Shown piece by piece: positions 12,301 through 22,776 of a DNA stretch of 64,000 bases (position 1 is its first letter; each line of letters begins with the position of its first letter). Source of the stretch: Linanthus parryae. Taxonomy: Eukaryota > Streptophyta > Magnoliopsida > Ericales > Polemoniaceae. The position numbers and the translations under genes were made by a program. The DNA lies in contig JALGPY010000009.1 in NCBI GenBank assembly GCA_023055425.1, forward strand, positions 54,312,616-54,376,615, written 5' to 3'. The notes below the pieces were generated by a model that had not been told where the DNA came from, ran no database searches, and saw only the letters and a program-made list of their open reading frames with translations.

Positions 12301-13884
12301 TTCAATATTAAGTGATTATGGTTTTGTGTATTACATTTAGTTAAAGTTTACATTTGGTTTATGATACTTTGTATTGACATCGATTGGTCTTAGAATTATC
12401 GAATATGCAATCATACTTTTGTTTTCCGACTTGAATAGTTTCCAGGGTGAACGGTTTTTAGTTTCGATGATCTCGATCAGTGGAAGAGTAATTAGCCTCT
12501 GCATGAGGTCCTCTCACCCTTAATTAAAATCTAGGTTCTTGACTCGAAATCGCTAAGCTGAGAAACTAGTGACGTGGGTTCTATTTCACAATCTTTTAGT
12601 TAGATTCAGAAAAAAGAAAAAATGGGAGACATCATAGAGGTCGATAGCATGAGGTCAAATACATCCTGCCTACACACATAACGAATAACTGAGAGGAGGT
12701 TGATATAATACACAAGGCTTTAGAAATCAAGACGAGTATGACCATGGGTTGCGACGGCATCAGGAACCAACTTACCCCGCCAATGTGTGTGGGGTGCACT
12801 CTATCCCCAAATAAAAGTGCACGAAAATTATTTATTATACTTGGCCTTATTTTCTCGTCAATAAAAAGAGACATGAATCCTCCTCTGATAATTGATGGAA
12901 TCAACATAAGTTCAATCAGTAAATGAAAGCATTCAAGGATTATTGAACGAGAGAGAGTAGGAGAGTCCGTGAACTACCGTTCCAATCCAAAGGAGGAGGT
13001 TCGTTGTTATCCAGTTCGGTTTAAACAAAGGATCAAGGGGTTGCGAATTTATACTGAAATTTTTCTCTAATCATTTCCATGAAGAACGGTATGTTTATTA
13101 TTTTCTTTTTCAGTTTTGCATGTTCTTGAGACGAATTGGATTGCAATATTATGTGATCAAGGTTTAGCGTATTAAAGTTAGATAAAGTTTAGATTTGGTG
13201 TATAATACTTTGTATTGTCATCGACTCGTCTTAGAATTACCAAATATGCAATCATACTTTTGTTTTCCGACTTGAACAGTTTTCAGGTTGACCTGTTTTT
13301 AGTTTTGACGATCTCGTTCAGTGGAAGAGTAATGTAATCTCTGCATGAGGTCCTCTTACCCTTAATTAAAATCTAGCTTCTTGACTGGAATCCGCTAAGC
13401 TGAGAAACTAGTGACGTTGGTTTCATTTCATAATTTTTAATTGGATTAAGAAAAAAAAGAAAAATGGGAGACATCATAGAGGTTGATAGCATGAGGTCTA
13501 ATACATTCTGCCTACACACATAACGGATAACTCGAGGAGGTTGATATAAATACACAGGACTTTAGAAAGCAAGATGAGTATGACCATGTGTTGATAGGGC
13601 ATCAGGAACCGACTTACCCCGCCAATGTGTGCGGGAATCATTGTGGTAACTAAAGCTACATGGACCACCAACATATAATTAGAATCCCAAAACTACTGGT
13701 TCATGGGGAGGCCATGAGTCTAAGGAAAAAGTACGAGGAGTAGGGACGGCGAGGGCACCGGTCTCAGCCTTAATCAAGAAAGTAAGGCCGACGTTACAAG
13801 CAAACACAACAATACAACGACTGCAACCGTCTAGAAGATCTCTCCACCACCTCGGAACCTAAGAGCTCCTCATCACCAGTATAT
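9323..13884. repeat. D1: 4.56-kb giant inverted repeat with two tandem units per arm
   Basis: The module begins TATACTGGTGATGAGG and ends with its complement. Each arm (about 2.2 kb) contains two tandem units of about 0.85 kb. They can be followed by the motif GTGCACTTTTATTTTGGGC at about 9,600 and 10,443, and by its diverged inverse near 12,800. The innermost ~350 bp of each arm (11,275-11,625 and 11,655-12,005) is nearly identical in inverse and surrounds a ~30-bp loop near 11,640. Short open frames such as 9,598-10,089 and 12,111-12,311 recur in other copies with stops and are not credible genes. The outer ~13 bp on each side borders FB arm sequence, so D looks inserted in an FB arm. Confidence 0.85.
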
Positions 13885-15000
13885 AAAGGTTTAAAACCGA
13901 CACATCAAATATCGGTTTTTGAGTGTATAACTGCTATAAGGTCTTTCAGTTTCTTTTGGACTGTTGGGAGCATAAAACCGAGTCTCGAAGTCTCGGCTTC
14001 GAAGCTCAAAACCGATTCTCCAAGTACCGGTTTCTCAATGAGCCCATTTTAGTATTTTACTTGAGATTTCGATTATATCTGTTTTTGTGTGTGACCGAAA
14101 TCAGATCAAATGGGTGAAAACCTGGTAGGTTGTGCAGTAGAATGTATCTAAATTGTAGCAGTCTCTTTTTGTATAGGAAGAGACTGCTATAATTTACTAT
14201 AAAATAGATATGTTTACTTCACGACCTATCAGATTTTCACTCACGTGGGCCTGTTTCGGCCAAAAGAAACAAAAATAATCCTCATCTCAAGTAAAATACC
14301 AAAATAGGCTCTTTAAGAAACCGAGACTTGAAGAATCAGTTTTGAGCTTTGAAACCAATACGTCCCAACAATCCAAAAGAATTTAAGAGACCTAATAGCG
14401 GTTATACACTGAAAAACTGATATTTGATGTATCGGTCTTAAACCTTTATATATAAACCCTAACCCTCTTTTCTTGTTCCACGACTCTCCTCGTTACCTCC
14501 CTCTGTTTTTTGTAATGGCGGCAAAAAATTCCGGTGACTTTACACTCAGAACGAAGGTATCTCTTTCTATCTCTCCGAAATCCTCATATGCAGTTATTTG
14601 GTTTTGCAATCTCTCTCTCTCTCCATATCCGTCTCTCCCTCCAAGCGATTTGGTTTTGCAATGTACATGGGCTGTAAATATGCTAATCCAGATAGCTGGG
14701 GCTGTGTGGAAATTAAAACTGATAGCTGGGGTTTTTGGGAGGATGAGACCGAGACTTGGAGCTTCGGTTTTATGGCATGAAACCCATTCTCCAAGTCTCG
14801 GTTTCTAAACGAGCCTATTTCGGTAGTTTGCCCAAATGGGGATTATTTCTTGGTTTTTCCGCCCAAACAGGTTTACATGGGTGAAATTCTTGTCAGAGCT
14901 ATACAGAAGCATCCATAATAAACTCTGTTTAGCTTCCAGTTTTTAATATCTTTTTTCTTCAATCTCAGCTATCTGCTAAGCTAGCACCTCTGGGTTTTCA
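13885..15000. repeat. FB2: foldback module, centre and right arm
   Basis: After D1 the FB left arm resumes at ATATAAAGG and folds at about 14,172 (AGCAGTCTC facing GAGACTGCT). It then continues as a full right arm. This arm carries the uninterrupted MITE empty site at 14,595, and the TATA and first-exon copy at 14,445-14,556. Confidence 0.75.
14445..14556 (+). pseudogene. Copied TATA region plus first exon in the FB2 right arm
   Basis: TTTATATATA is followed by a leader and an ATG at 14,515 opening the same 14 codons (MAAKNSGDFTLRTK) as in FB1, then AAG|GTATCT. Coding identity with the FB1 and FB4 copies is complete at the protein level. There is no downstream exon that I can connect to it. 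Confidence 0.5.
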
Positions 15001-15361
15001 CTTATACTTTTTCTGTGTTAGTACATTGATTGTATCACAGCAGAATGAAAATTACTTTATGGTGTGCATTTCGATTTCATCTTTGGTAACTTCTTCTGAC
15101 AGCAAATTTTATTAATCCATACGGTATGCATCATTGAATACGTTATGGTATGGATCTTTGAATGCATTCCGATTTCTTGGTAAGTTCTTCTTTAGTACAT
15201 GATTGCCAGTATTAGGATCAAATTTCTCCCGTGCTAATGTTTAATGAATTTCTTATGTTTCACATCAATATTCTAGACCAGTCTTGAGTCCAATATGATT
15301 TAAATTTAGTATATACAGAACATATATCATATTGGAGTAGTATTTTAAATTAATTATGACC
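15001..15361. repeat. Segment B, copy 2 (truncated)
   Basis: It follows segment B copy 1 with an internal deletion, joining the equivalents of about 5,190 and 5,590. It stops at GACCTTA, the place where copies 1 and 3 continue with ACCTTAAGAG. Beyond this point lies TRIM sequence. Confidence 0.75.
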
Positions 15362-15590
15362 TTACATGGTATCAGAGCCACGTCTCACACACGTGAATGG
15401 TCTAACAACCCACGTGCTCAACGCTACCCGCAGACAAAAGATCCACGTGTAGGCCAAAGAATGCCACACGTGAGGGGGCGTGTTGAGAAGTCCCACATCG
15501 GACGTTCAAGAAGAATAAATATAATTAATAAGTGTTCTGGGCTACTCCCTTCATAGCCAATTGGTTTTGAGGTGGAATCCCATGGATTCT
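15362..15590 (+). mobile_element. Truncated TRIM (miniature LTR retrotransposon): internal domain plus start of right LTR
   Basis: TGGTATCAGAGCC at 15,367-15,379 matches the initiator tRNA-Met primer site used by many plant TRIM and Copia elements. About 100 bp later a purine tract TGAGGGGGCG (15,471-15,480) precedes TGTTGAGAAGTCCCACATCGG at 15,481, a common plant TRIM LTR start. The left LTR is missing: segment B joins directly at the primer site. The right LTR can be followed to about 15,590; its end is uncertain. It has no coding capacity. Confidence 0.75.
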
Positions 15591-16475
15591 TAGTATCGCC
15601 ATTTACGTAGGTTTATGTTGTTATGAAAATCATTCTGTTAGTCGAATCCCAAGATATTCCTCAGAACGTTCTGAAAATAAAATATTATTTTGTTACTAGG
15701 TCAGAATGTGTTTGAATGTTTGATGTGCTAAGAATTGTTTTTTTCTTCATCTACAAGTAATTGTCTCATGCAACCTGTCTTTGTCAATATTGGGGTTGCT
15801 AAGTTATTTGAGACAGTTAAATAATTCGGTGAGTAATATCTACTATCATGCGACACTAACGGATATCATTTAAAGAATATAGGATTGTATCTATAAATTT
15901 AAGAGATAGACCAAGGGCACTGGGAAGATCCTCGGTGGTTCTCACTGACTCCACCATTGGCTTCGGAAACTGAATTTGTGGTAATCTCAAGAGGCTCTGA
16001 TTGATGATAATTTTGGCAACCAGTTATCGGATTTTCGGTTCTTCCATGCATGGTTGTTTGCTGATTTTCCTAGCATAATTTGATTTTCCATATCGTGTAT
16101 CATATTGTGTATTGTAACGATATGGACACCCTTTTTGTAAACTGCCTAAATATAAACTAACCCTTTTATTGAATAACTTTCTTTGTATCTTACTTTTACT
16201 TTCTTATGTACTTCATACATGTAACTGGTGATCTGACAGTTTCACTGGCAAATAATATCATGTTGCGTATTTTATTTTACCCTGCTCATTTTTTTTTGAT
16301 GTGGACTAGTTACAGTTTTTTTATTAGAGCATAAATGATGCGCCATAGCAATATTACTACAATCTCCAAGATTCAGTAATGGAAGGTAGAACCATAAATT
16401 GGGGGTCTAATCTAACATGTGGTAGGTTATTATCTGATTGCACAAAATTAAAACACAACTGAGTCTATTAGGTAA

Positions 16476-16476
<1 letters not shown>
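15591..16476. other. Intergenic, no gene seen
   Basis: AT-rich sequence. The stretch around 16,105-16,200 (ACGATATGGACACC followed by AT-rich sequence) resembles 31,590-31,680, so a dispersed repeat is present. Nothing else is recognisable. Confidence 0.5.

Positions 16477-16479
<3 letters not shown>

Positions 16480-16561
<82 letters not shown>
16480..16561. repeat. Compound (TA)n(GA)n microsatellite
   Basis: About 19 TA units run directly into about 21 GA units. The open frame across it is a repeat artefact. Confidence 0.98.
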
Positions 16562-16565
<4 letters not shown>

Positions 16566-16975
16566 AGGGGTTGCCTTTTATTTTAGATCATTATCATTTA
16601 GTATTTTTACTCAGCACAGTTCACATTTTTTCTCAAGCAGTCCTGAGATGTGTCACTCTTGAAAGGTGGAGGTTTGATCCCATGACCTTGGTCAGCTCGA
16701 TACCGAGTACACAGCTAGCAACATCTGAAAGGTCAAGTTGATATGAGACGAGATGGTAACTTTCTTCTACTATTATATTGTTGTACTCTCAAAAGAAAGT
16801 ATATCAACATCAGAAACTCCATAGGAAAAAAACTAATTTCTCAATCTATGGACATATTTATATGCCTTTGACATCACAGTTTACCTAGCTTGTTTCATAT
16901 TATACCAAGGCTTCCATCCTCTTCTTTATTTTATGTTTAAATTACCAATATCATTCTTATCAATCAACTATTGGG
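16562..16975. other. Intergenic, nothing recognised
   Basis: There is no convincing coding stretch or element end. The sequence is AT-rich and leads into an oligo-T run at 16,976, which is the tail of the LINE fragment on the other strand. Confidence 0.5.
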
Positions 16976-17240
16976 ATTTTTTTTTAGGGAAAAAATATCA
17001 TTAAAGAAGGGTAGTCACACCCGAAAGATCAGACTGAAATACATCGGTTGCCCAACTTGAAACATAAGAATAAAAGGACATATCATCTTCGTGTAAGCCT
17101 TTTTTGGCGAAAGAGTGGGCTAGCTGAATTCCATCCCTAGCAACGAAAGAGAATTCCACCCTCTCGAAAGCTTCAATCCATCCTTTGTGAGAATAGTTTG
17201 ATCTTCTGTACGAGGACGTGGTTGATGGTTGATTAGCATG
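16976..17240 (-). pseudogene. LINE-type RNase H domain fragment with poly(A) tail
   Basis: On the minus strand, 17,240 down to about 16,995 reads YRRSNYSHKGWIEAFERVEF, then FVARDGIQLAHSFAKKG and on to a stop. This matches the C-terminal part of the plant RNase H-like (RVT_3) domain, where the AHxLAKxG-type helix is characteristic. A run of ten A on that strand follows shortly after the stop, as at the 3' end of a LINE or retrocopy. Upstream of about 17,240 the frame is lost. It is a 5'-truncated remnant with no neighbouring reverse transcriptase. Confidence 0.6.
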
Positions 17241-17704
17241 ATCTCCATGTTATCTTGAGAAGGAGGTGGGTGAGCGGTGGAAGGGAGAGTAGAGAGCATT
17301 GTAGAGAGACGAGGGACGAGAGACGAAGGGTTAAAAAACACCAACTTAGTTAACTGTGGGAATGGGTCTAGAAAAAACTGGGTTGGGAACTTGGGATACA
17401 CTGGTTTTGCATTATATTGAGATTAAAATCTATTTATGCTGGTTTTCTGTTGTAATGATCAAAAGTGAAAGTGGAACACAAGTTATTGATGTACGAGTTG
17501 TAGAAGAGGTCGTAGAGTTCCCATTTTTTGTTGTGCAATTTAGTCCCTTGCATGAGTGGTAAATTCAAGTCGGTGATAATATAAGACAATAATGTAATTA
17601 CTAGTTGGATTTATTTTATTATTTACGCTACTAGTCCCTTAGCTAGGTTACTTAAACTACCGTGTATTAGTTTTCAACATCAATGCGCAATACACAGTTT
17701 CTAC
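17241..17704 (+). mobile_element. Copia-type LTR remnant upstream of the F-box gene
   Basis: The sequence up to 17,705 ends ACAGTTTCTACA immediately before a primer-site match, the usual end of a Copia LTR. The AT-rich stretch with TAATATAAGACAATAATG is LTR-like. I cannot find its start. Part of 17,241-17,400 may belong to other DNA. Confidence 0.45.
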
Positions 17705-17705
17705 A

Positions 17706-17720
17706 TGGTCTCAGAGCGGG
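17706..17720 (+). other. Copia-type tRNA-Met primer-binding-site match
   Basis: TGGTCTCAGAGCGGG matches the plant TGGTATCAGAGC primer site with one change (A to C). It directly follows a CA-ending LTR-like sequence and lies 131 bp before the F-box start codon. Confidence 0.6.
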
Positions 17721-17851
17721 TTGAAGATCCCGTCTGAAAAACCCTTCATCGCCGAACAACGTCAATCTTCCTCCCATTCATCGCTCACGGCGTCGAAATA
17801 TACTTCGTCCCTTCACAGTAAGTCGCGTTCCTTCTAGCAACTCAATCGCCT

Positions 17852-19249
17852 ATGTATCTTTCTAGAAGACTCAGGCTGGGGTCCGAGGGTCAGCGACGGC
17901 GTAAAAGGACCGACAAAGAGCCTGAGTCTGCATATCCTTCTAAAAGAATTCGAGTGGTGCCGGAGGACGACGTAGATTTCTTTAGCAGGTTGCCGGATGA
18001 TATTATTATCTTGGTTCTGTCTCGCCTGGAAACAATTCAACAGCAAGTGGCTACTAGCGTGCTAGCTCGAAGATGGAGACGCCTTTGGAAAAAGTCTACC
18101 TGTGCTAATTTGACTTTTACTTCCGGAAGTCGTGTAAACAAGCGCTTCTCCAGGGGTCCTGACGATACTGGAGTTTTCGTGAGTAAGGTTAATAAAATTA
18201 TAGAATCCTTAGGTCGCGATGATTGTAACACCATGTCGATAGACCACTTGAACATCGTCTTCAGAATGATTGAAGAAAATGATAAAATATATAAATCCGA
18301 CATTGATCGTTGGCTGAGCTTCGCACTCCAAAAGAAAGTTCAACACCTCAACTTGGATTGTGGCAGCACCAGGACCGCGAACTGTTACTCTCTTACTGAT
18401 TCTCGAGTGTTTTGCAGCAGCACTAGCAGTACCATTGGCATGTTAAGGTCTCTCAGCCTATTCTGTGTGGAAGTTACTGGGGAGCTTCTGGAGTACATTC
18501 TGACAGTTACTCCACATCTTGAAGAATTATCAGTAAAGTCTGGTGGCCCGTCTCTAGTCAAATTCACCGTTGCTGGTCCGTCTTTGAAGCTCAAACATTT
18601 ACAACTTCTCGACTGCTTAGAGGTAGAACGCCTTGTTATCAGCAATGTGAATCTAGAGTCGCTCAATTACGATGGAAACCGCGAGAGCCTTATCATTGAG
18701 GAAACACCCTACCTACTCAAAGTTTGCACTTCAATATTCATCGATTTTGACAGAATGAAGGAATTTTCCCAGATGTTGAGCAAACTACCTAAACTAGATA
18801 CACTTGCACTGTCGACCTTGTCTGTAAACAAGAGTTTTCACCAATTTCCGAAGTTAAGGAATGTCAAGCGGCTGGAACTGGTGCCAGGTCATCGTGCTAG
18901 TTGTAGTAGCTTATGCGCTTCCCTACTTGACGCATCTCCTGTTCTGCGCGAACTTAAGATCGAGCTTTTTTTCTTAAAGGATTCCAGGAAAGAAGAAAGA
19001 GTGAGTGCACTCAGCAATCCACACAAAAACCTCAAGGTGATTGAGGTCAATGGATTTACTGGATGTGAGCATGACATGGGGGTTGTTGATTACCTAATCG
19101 AAAACACTGTGCTGATTGAGAAGATGATTGTTGTTACGCACATCAGCTCCGAGTTGAAAGACCCAGAAAAGCATGAAGCCGTTCAGGCACTAGCCAAGGC
19201 ACACCTGAAAAAGAGATTGAGCGGGGGGAATACGATACTTATAACTTGA
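17852..19249 (+). CDS. F-box/LRR/FBD protein, single exon, intact
   Basis: Predicted substrate receptor of an SCF E3 ubiquitin ligase: the F-box binds an ASK/SKP1 adaptor and the C-terminal repeats select the target. The protein has 465 residues. It starts with a basic segment (RRLRLGSEGQRRRKRT). An F-box follows at about residues 37-80 (DFFSRLPDDIIILVLSRL, then VLARRWRRLWK). Leucine-rich repeats span about 150-370 (LRSLSLFCVEV, LKHLQLLDCLEVERL, KLDTLALSTL). An FBD-like end lies at about 395-435 (HKNLKVIEVNGFTG, NTVLIEKMIVV). The length and order fit the plant FBD F-box family, most members of which have unknown targets. The start was chosen as the first ATG preceding the basic segment; a later start would still keep the F-box. 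The 5' leader appears to derive from a Copia element. Its specific target cannot be inferred. Confidence 0.93.
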   Translation: MYLSRRLRLGSEGQRRRKRTDKEPESAYPSKRIRVVPEDDVDFFSRLPDDIIILVLSRLETIQQQVATSVLARRWRRLWKKSTCANLTFTSGSRVNKRFSRGPDDTGVFVSKVNKIIESLGRDDCNTMSIDHLNIVFRMIEENDKIYKSDIDRWLSFALQKKVQHLNLDCGSTRTANCYSLTDSRVFCSSTSSTIGMLRSLSLFCVEVTGELLEYILTVTPHLEELSVKSGGPSLVKFTVAGPSLKLKHLQLLDCLEVERLVISNVNLESLNYDGNRESLIIEETPYLLKVCTSIFIDFDRMKEFSQMLSKLPKLDTLALSTLSVNKSFHQFPKLRNVKRLELVPGHRASCSSLCASLLDASPVLRELKIELFFLKDSRKEERVSALSNPHKNLKVIEVNGFTGCEHDMGVVDYLIENTVLIEKMIVVTHISSELKDPEKHEAVQALAKAHLKKRLSGGNTILIT

Positions 19250-19560
19250 GCGAACGTTTCTTTCTTTACTGTAAATTGCTGCTTTGTGCAATAACCCAGC
19301 ACATACCGAGAATGATGCGGCCATTGACAAGATAAGCAAGACTCTTTCAAGAGAGCAGTTGTTGGCGAGACTACCGTCCAGGGCACGATTGATTGTAATA
19401 TAAGTAAATTATTTTTTTTATCACATGACAAGGAGATGTGTGTAAGCGAAGCTCTTTAAGTTGTTGTACTTGGTGAAGAATTTGTGTTGGAAGTTGGGTT
19501 TTGTTTTGTTTGGACCTTCTTCAGTAAGGAACCAGTAATCTAGAACCTCCTCAATTTGTT
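19250..19560 (+). other. Probable 3' untranslated region of the F-box gene and spacer
   Basis: There is no coding signal. The stretch is AT-rich after 19,390, with AATATAAGTAAA near 19,397 as a possible polyadenylation region. The border with the next gene remnant is not defined. Confidence 0.4.
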
Positions 19561-20640
19561 GAATGTTAGGTTGAAGGACTTCTCTCAGAAACAAATTGCT
19601 GACTTTGCTGGCTTAGTCAATGACTTGAAACGAAAATCTCAATATTTTGGAGCAACCCAAGAGGAGCATTCTTATCGATATGGCTTGTCAGCTTCCTGAT
19701 TTCGTAACTGAACTTCAAAAGAGGGAAGAGCTTCTTGGTGATATTGAAAAGACTAAAATCAATCTTGAGCAAGTTTCAGAACTCTCCAAGATGAAAAAGT
19801 TAGAGGCTAATGAAGTTTTAAAGGAAATTGATGATCTAGATGAGGAAGAACAAGAGTTAATGAACGGCCTCCATGAATGCCGAACCAAGAAAGAAGTAAT
19901 CAAACAAAGGCATCCGCTGAATGCTAGGCATTAACGGAGAAATGGGAGAGTGCCACGACGGCAACACACTCAAATATGGTTGCTATGAGTTCTATGGAAA
20001 CAACTTGGTATTTCTGCAAAAAATCCCTAGCTAGAATTCTAAACTTTGTGAAGTAGTTGGTTGCTGATGTTAATCTCTTGCTGCCCAAAGCTAACTTGAT
20101 GCACATTTCAGCTATGACTTGATGCGGGTGCTTCATTTTGCTAATATTATAGCTCTGTTTTGATTTTCTTTTCGCTTCCTGGTTCTGTTAGGTTTCATGT
20201 GAACCATCGATGTGTCTTCAGCGGTGATTGTTTGTATCTGTGATTGTGGCTTGTTCTTGGGTTTGGTTTCGACCTACTCCTGGACTTGTGTTGAACTCTT
20301 ACTTTGATAAGAGTTCTATGGATGTTATCCTATGTTGCAAAAGAACAATTTCCTTCTTTTTATACAGTGAGTCATTAGACTTCAGGTCATGAAATGAAGA
20401 GTCAAACTCGGTGAAATGAGAAGTTGCTCTCTTTTGTTGTTGGAATTCTGCACTGCAGTCTTGCTATTGCTGATGTCAAAATATTTCACCCTTTTGCTTC
20501 TATGGAGAACTCTCTGTGACCCAAATATAGTTTTCCCAGAAGAAGCCAAACCATGAAATTTGTGGATGCAGGTTTTAATTGGTATATTGATATTCTTTTG
20601 TAGGTAAAGTTATTTGTCTATGCAGAATATGCTGTGATCT
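19561..20640 (+). pseudogene. Decayed coiled-coil protein gene, unit 1
   Basis: A stretch reading LKDFSQKQIADFAGLVND is followed, after a frame break, by an open frame at 19,647-19,934. The latter includes LPDFVTELQKREELLGDIEK and a heptad-like acidic and basic helix (VLKEIDDLDEEEQELMNGL), ending ECRTKKEVIKQR. It is probably a terminal coiled coil. The region 20,220-20,640 looks like its 3' untranslated part, since it recurs at 22,140-22,400 after a second copy of the ECRTKK coding end. The family is not recognised. Frames are broken, so I read it as a pseudogene or part of an unannotated intron-rich gene. Confidence 0.4.
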
Positions 20641-21235
20641 GAAGGTGTGATTGACCAGAGGCTGGGATTACTATTCGTCATACTGACAAAATCGACGACT
20701 ATAAAAATAGGTTAGTATAAAATTCTTAGAAGATAAGGAGCAAATGCTAGCTTTTTCCCTAGATAAAGGTGAATGGCCATGGTTTTGATCTGCTGAACTA
20801 CCTTTTGATATTAGAGAAACAAGAATCTTGACAAAAAGCTCAACAGAATGTTCTTCCTAATAAGGGTCTCCAATCCAGCAAGGCAATTCTAGGTGGTTTG
20901 GTCATGGTTCAAGACATTAGGGGAAACTTTGAAACGGGGATCTCCTTCTGCGTGTGTCAATTTGCATTAATCACTTTACCATCTAAAAGGGTAAAGTTCG
21001 GACGAATACCAGGGCTCAGGGCCAGCGGCCAGCCTAGTTGAATTGACTGATCTTACTTCTGAAGAAGAGTACATTTGCAACAGGGACGACCAGCAAAACA
21101 TCCCAGCAAATGTGGACCTCTTCTGGTACTGGCACTATTTACTTTCTAATGTTGTTTTTGACAAGTCGATTCCTTACTTTATCCTCAATAAATGTGTGTT
21201 TACTTATATTAGGCAAACTTGCAAGAGACGGCAGG
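20641..21235 (+). pseudogene. Spacer with gene-like pieces shared with 44,150-44,570
   Basis: The stretch 20,770-20,960 (TGGCCATGGTTTTGATCTGC ... GTCATGGTTCAAGACATTAG) has a diverged partner at 44,365-44,560. A possible exon at 21,043 onward reads MTDLTSEEEYICNRDDQQNI. No complete gene can be assembled. Confidence 0.35.
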
Positions 21236-21552
21236 CGGAAACTCTCCCGCAGCTCCAGCAAAAGGAGTCCAAGTTGCAAGCACTTCTGATGCTGTCGAGG
21301 TTGATTTCAGAAATCAGAACACATTTTTGAAATTAATATATAATGTTGTGTTTGGATGATGAATTTCTAAACAACTTGGAATTTTAAAATGATGCTGGAA
21401 CTCTCCTGCAGCTCCAGCAAAAGGAGTCCAAGTTTCAACCACTTCTGATGCTGTTGAGATAAATTTCAGAAATCAGAACACATTTTCGAAATTAATATAT
21501 AATGTTGTGTTTGGATGATGAATTTCTAAACAACTTGGAATTTTAAAATGAT
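21236..21552. repeat. 159-bp tandem duplication within a gene remnant
   Basis: The segment 21,236-21,394 is repeated at 21,395-21,552 with few changes. It includes the coding-like CAGCTCCAGCAAAAGGAGT stretch also seen in segment B (42,965). The duplicated piece contains both exon-like and intron-like sequence. Confidence 0.85.
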
Positions 21553-21879
21553 GGAGAAGATAGAGATAGAGTTAATTTTCCTAATAAATGGTGCATAATT
21601 CTTTAGGTACAAGGCATAGAATGGACATCCTAACTCTCTGTCACTCTCCGCTAGTCACGATGGTGGTATTGGGTATTTGCCAAAGTTCAAGCTAGTAAGT
21701 TGGTAATATGCGATAACCACAGGGGTGGTTTGTGCCATCTTCCCAAGTTTTATGAAATTCCATGTTTTCATTCTGCATCCAAACACATCATTACTGTACA
21801 CATATTTTGATTTTTGCTACTTTTTTCAGAGTCGAAGGGACTTGGTCATTACTTGTGTCTTTGCCCATTCTGGCGAAGA

Positions 21880-22430
21880 GAATTGAATACATCACTTCAG
21901 CATTTTCATTCAGCACCAGTTGTCTTCAGTCACTTTTCTCCTCAGGAGGCTAAAGCTGTAATCCAGAACCCGTTGAATTTGCTGGAACGTCATTTGAAAG
22001 AGTTTCCTAAAGAAAAAGAGCTAAGGAGGCGCTTCCAAGAATGCCGAACCAAGAAATAAGAAGTAATCAAACAAAGGGATCAGCTGTATGCTGAGAGTTC
22101 TGAGCTCTGGATGCATTGCCAGAAAACGAAGAAGTAATCAAGATTGTCCATTGTGGTTCTCTTTTGGTCTTTCGTATCCTGAGATTGTGGCCTGTTCTTG
22201 GATTGGAACTCTTATTCCGACCTAATTCCATGGAAGTTTTCATCTGTTGCAAAAGAACTCTTACTCAAATATAGATTGTCCAGAAGAACCAAAGGCATGT
22301 CATTTAGTTGGATTGAGGTTTGATTGGGTATAGTGATGTTCTTGTATTTGGACATTCATTCATCTATCAAGGAAATGCTATTGAGTGTCATCTGAAGTTG
22401 GAATTAGCAACTGTTTAAGGACTTTATGCC
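21880..22430 (+). pseudogene. Coiled-coil gene remnant, unit 2
   Basis: Around 21,935-22,059 one frame reads KAVIQNPLNLLERHLKEFPK and RRRFQECRTKK, then hits a stop. The following bases continue the unit-1 pattern (EVIKQRDQLYAESSELW) in frame after it. The downstream 22,140-22,400 matches the 3' part of unit 1. It is therefore a partial, decayed second copy of the gene end. Confidence 0.4.
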
Positions 22431-22776
22431 CAGGTTCACCACCGGGTTCTAAGACCGGGGCACCTGGTTTCTAGTTAGATTGTACAAGTATATTAGTTTG
22501 ATTTGTACTATGATGTTTTATGTACATAGTAAAAGAAAAACCAAAATGTCAAATCTTTAGTAATTTCTATAAATTTCTAATTTACTTTTAGGGGTGGTCT
22601 TTTTATGGTAGGTTTAGTTTTACCATGGACGGAGCCAGGAAGCTGAACACAACATGGAACTATGTAATGAAACCGAAATCGCAGGGGCGCTAAGACACGA
22701 TTCAAAGTGTATCTCGTGCACTTTTACAGTTCTTGTAATGGCACTCGGAATAAGTTTATGCGAAATATGAGTCAAA
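22431..22776. other. Intergenic, nothing recognised
   Basis: AT-rich sequence without coding signal. It ends at the A that precedes the Helitron. Confidence 0.5.

Noticed and set aside
12632..12907. Minus-strand frame in D1 and its relative at 39,399-39,635
   Set aside because: It is the inverse of a D unit. Similarity between copies reflects repeat identity, not coding constraint.
16438..16662. Open frame with runs of IYIY and ERER
   Set aside because: It is a translation of the TA/GA microsatellite.
17820..17863. Short intron (GTAAGT to TTTCTAG) just before the F-box start
   Set aside because: At about 45-50 bp it is below the usual minimum for plant introns, and it would remove the start codon.
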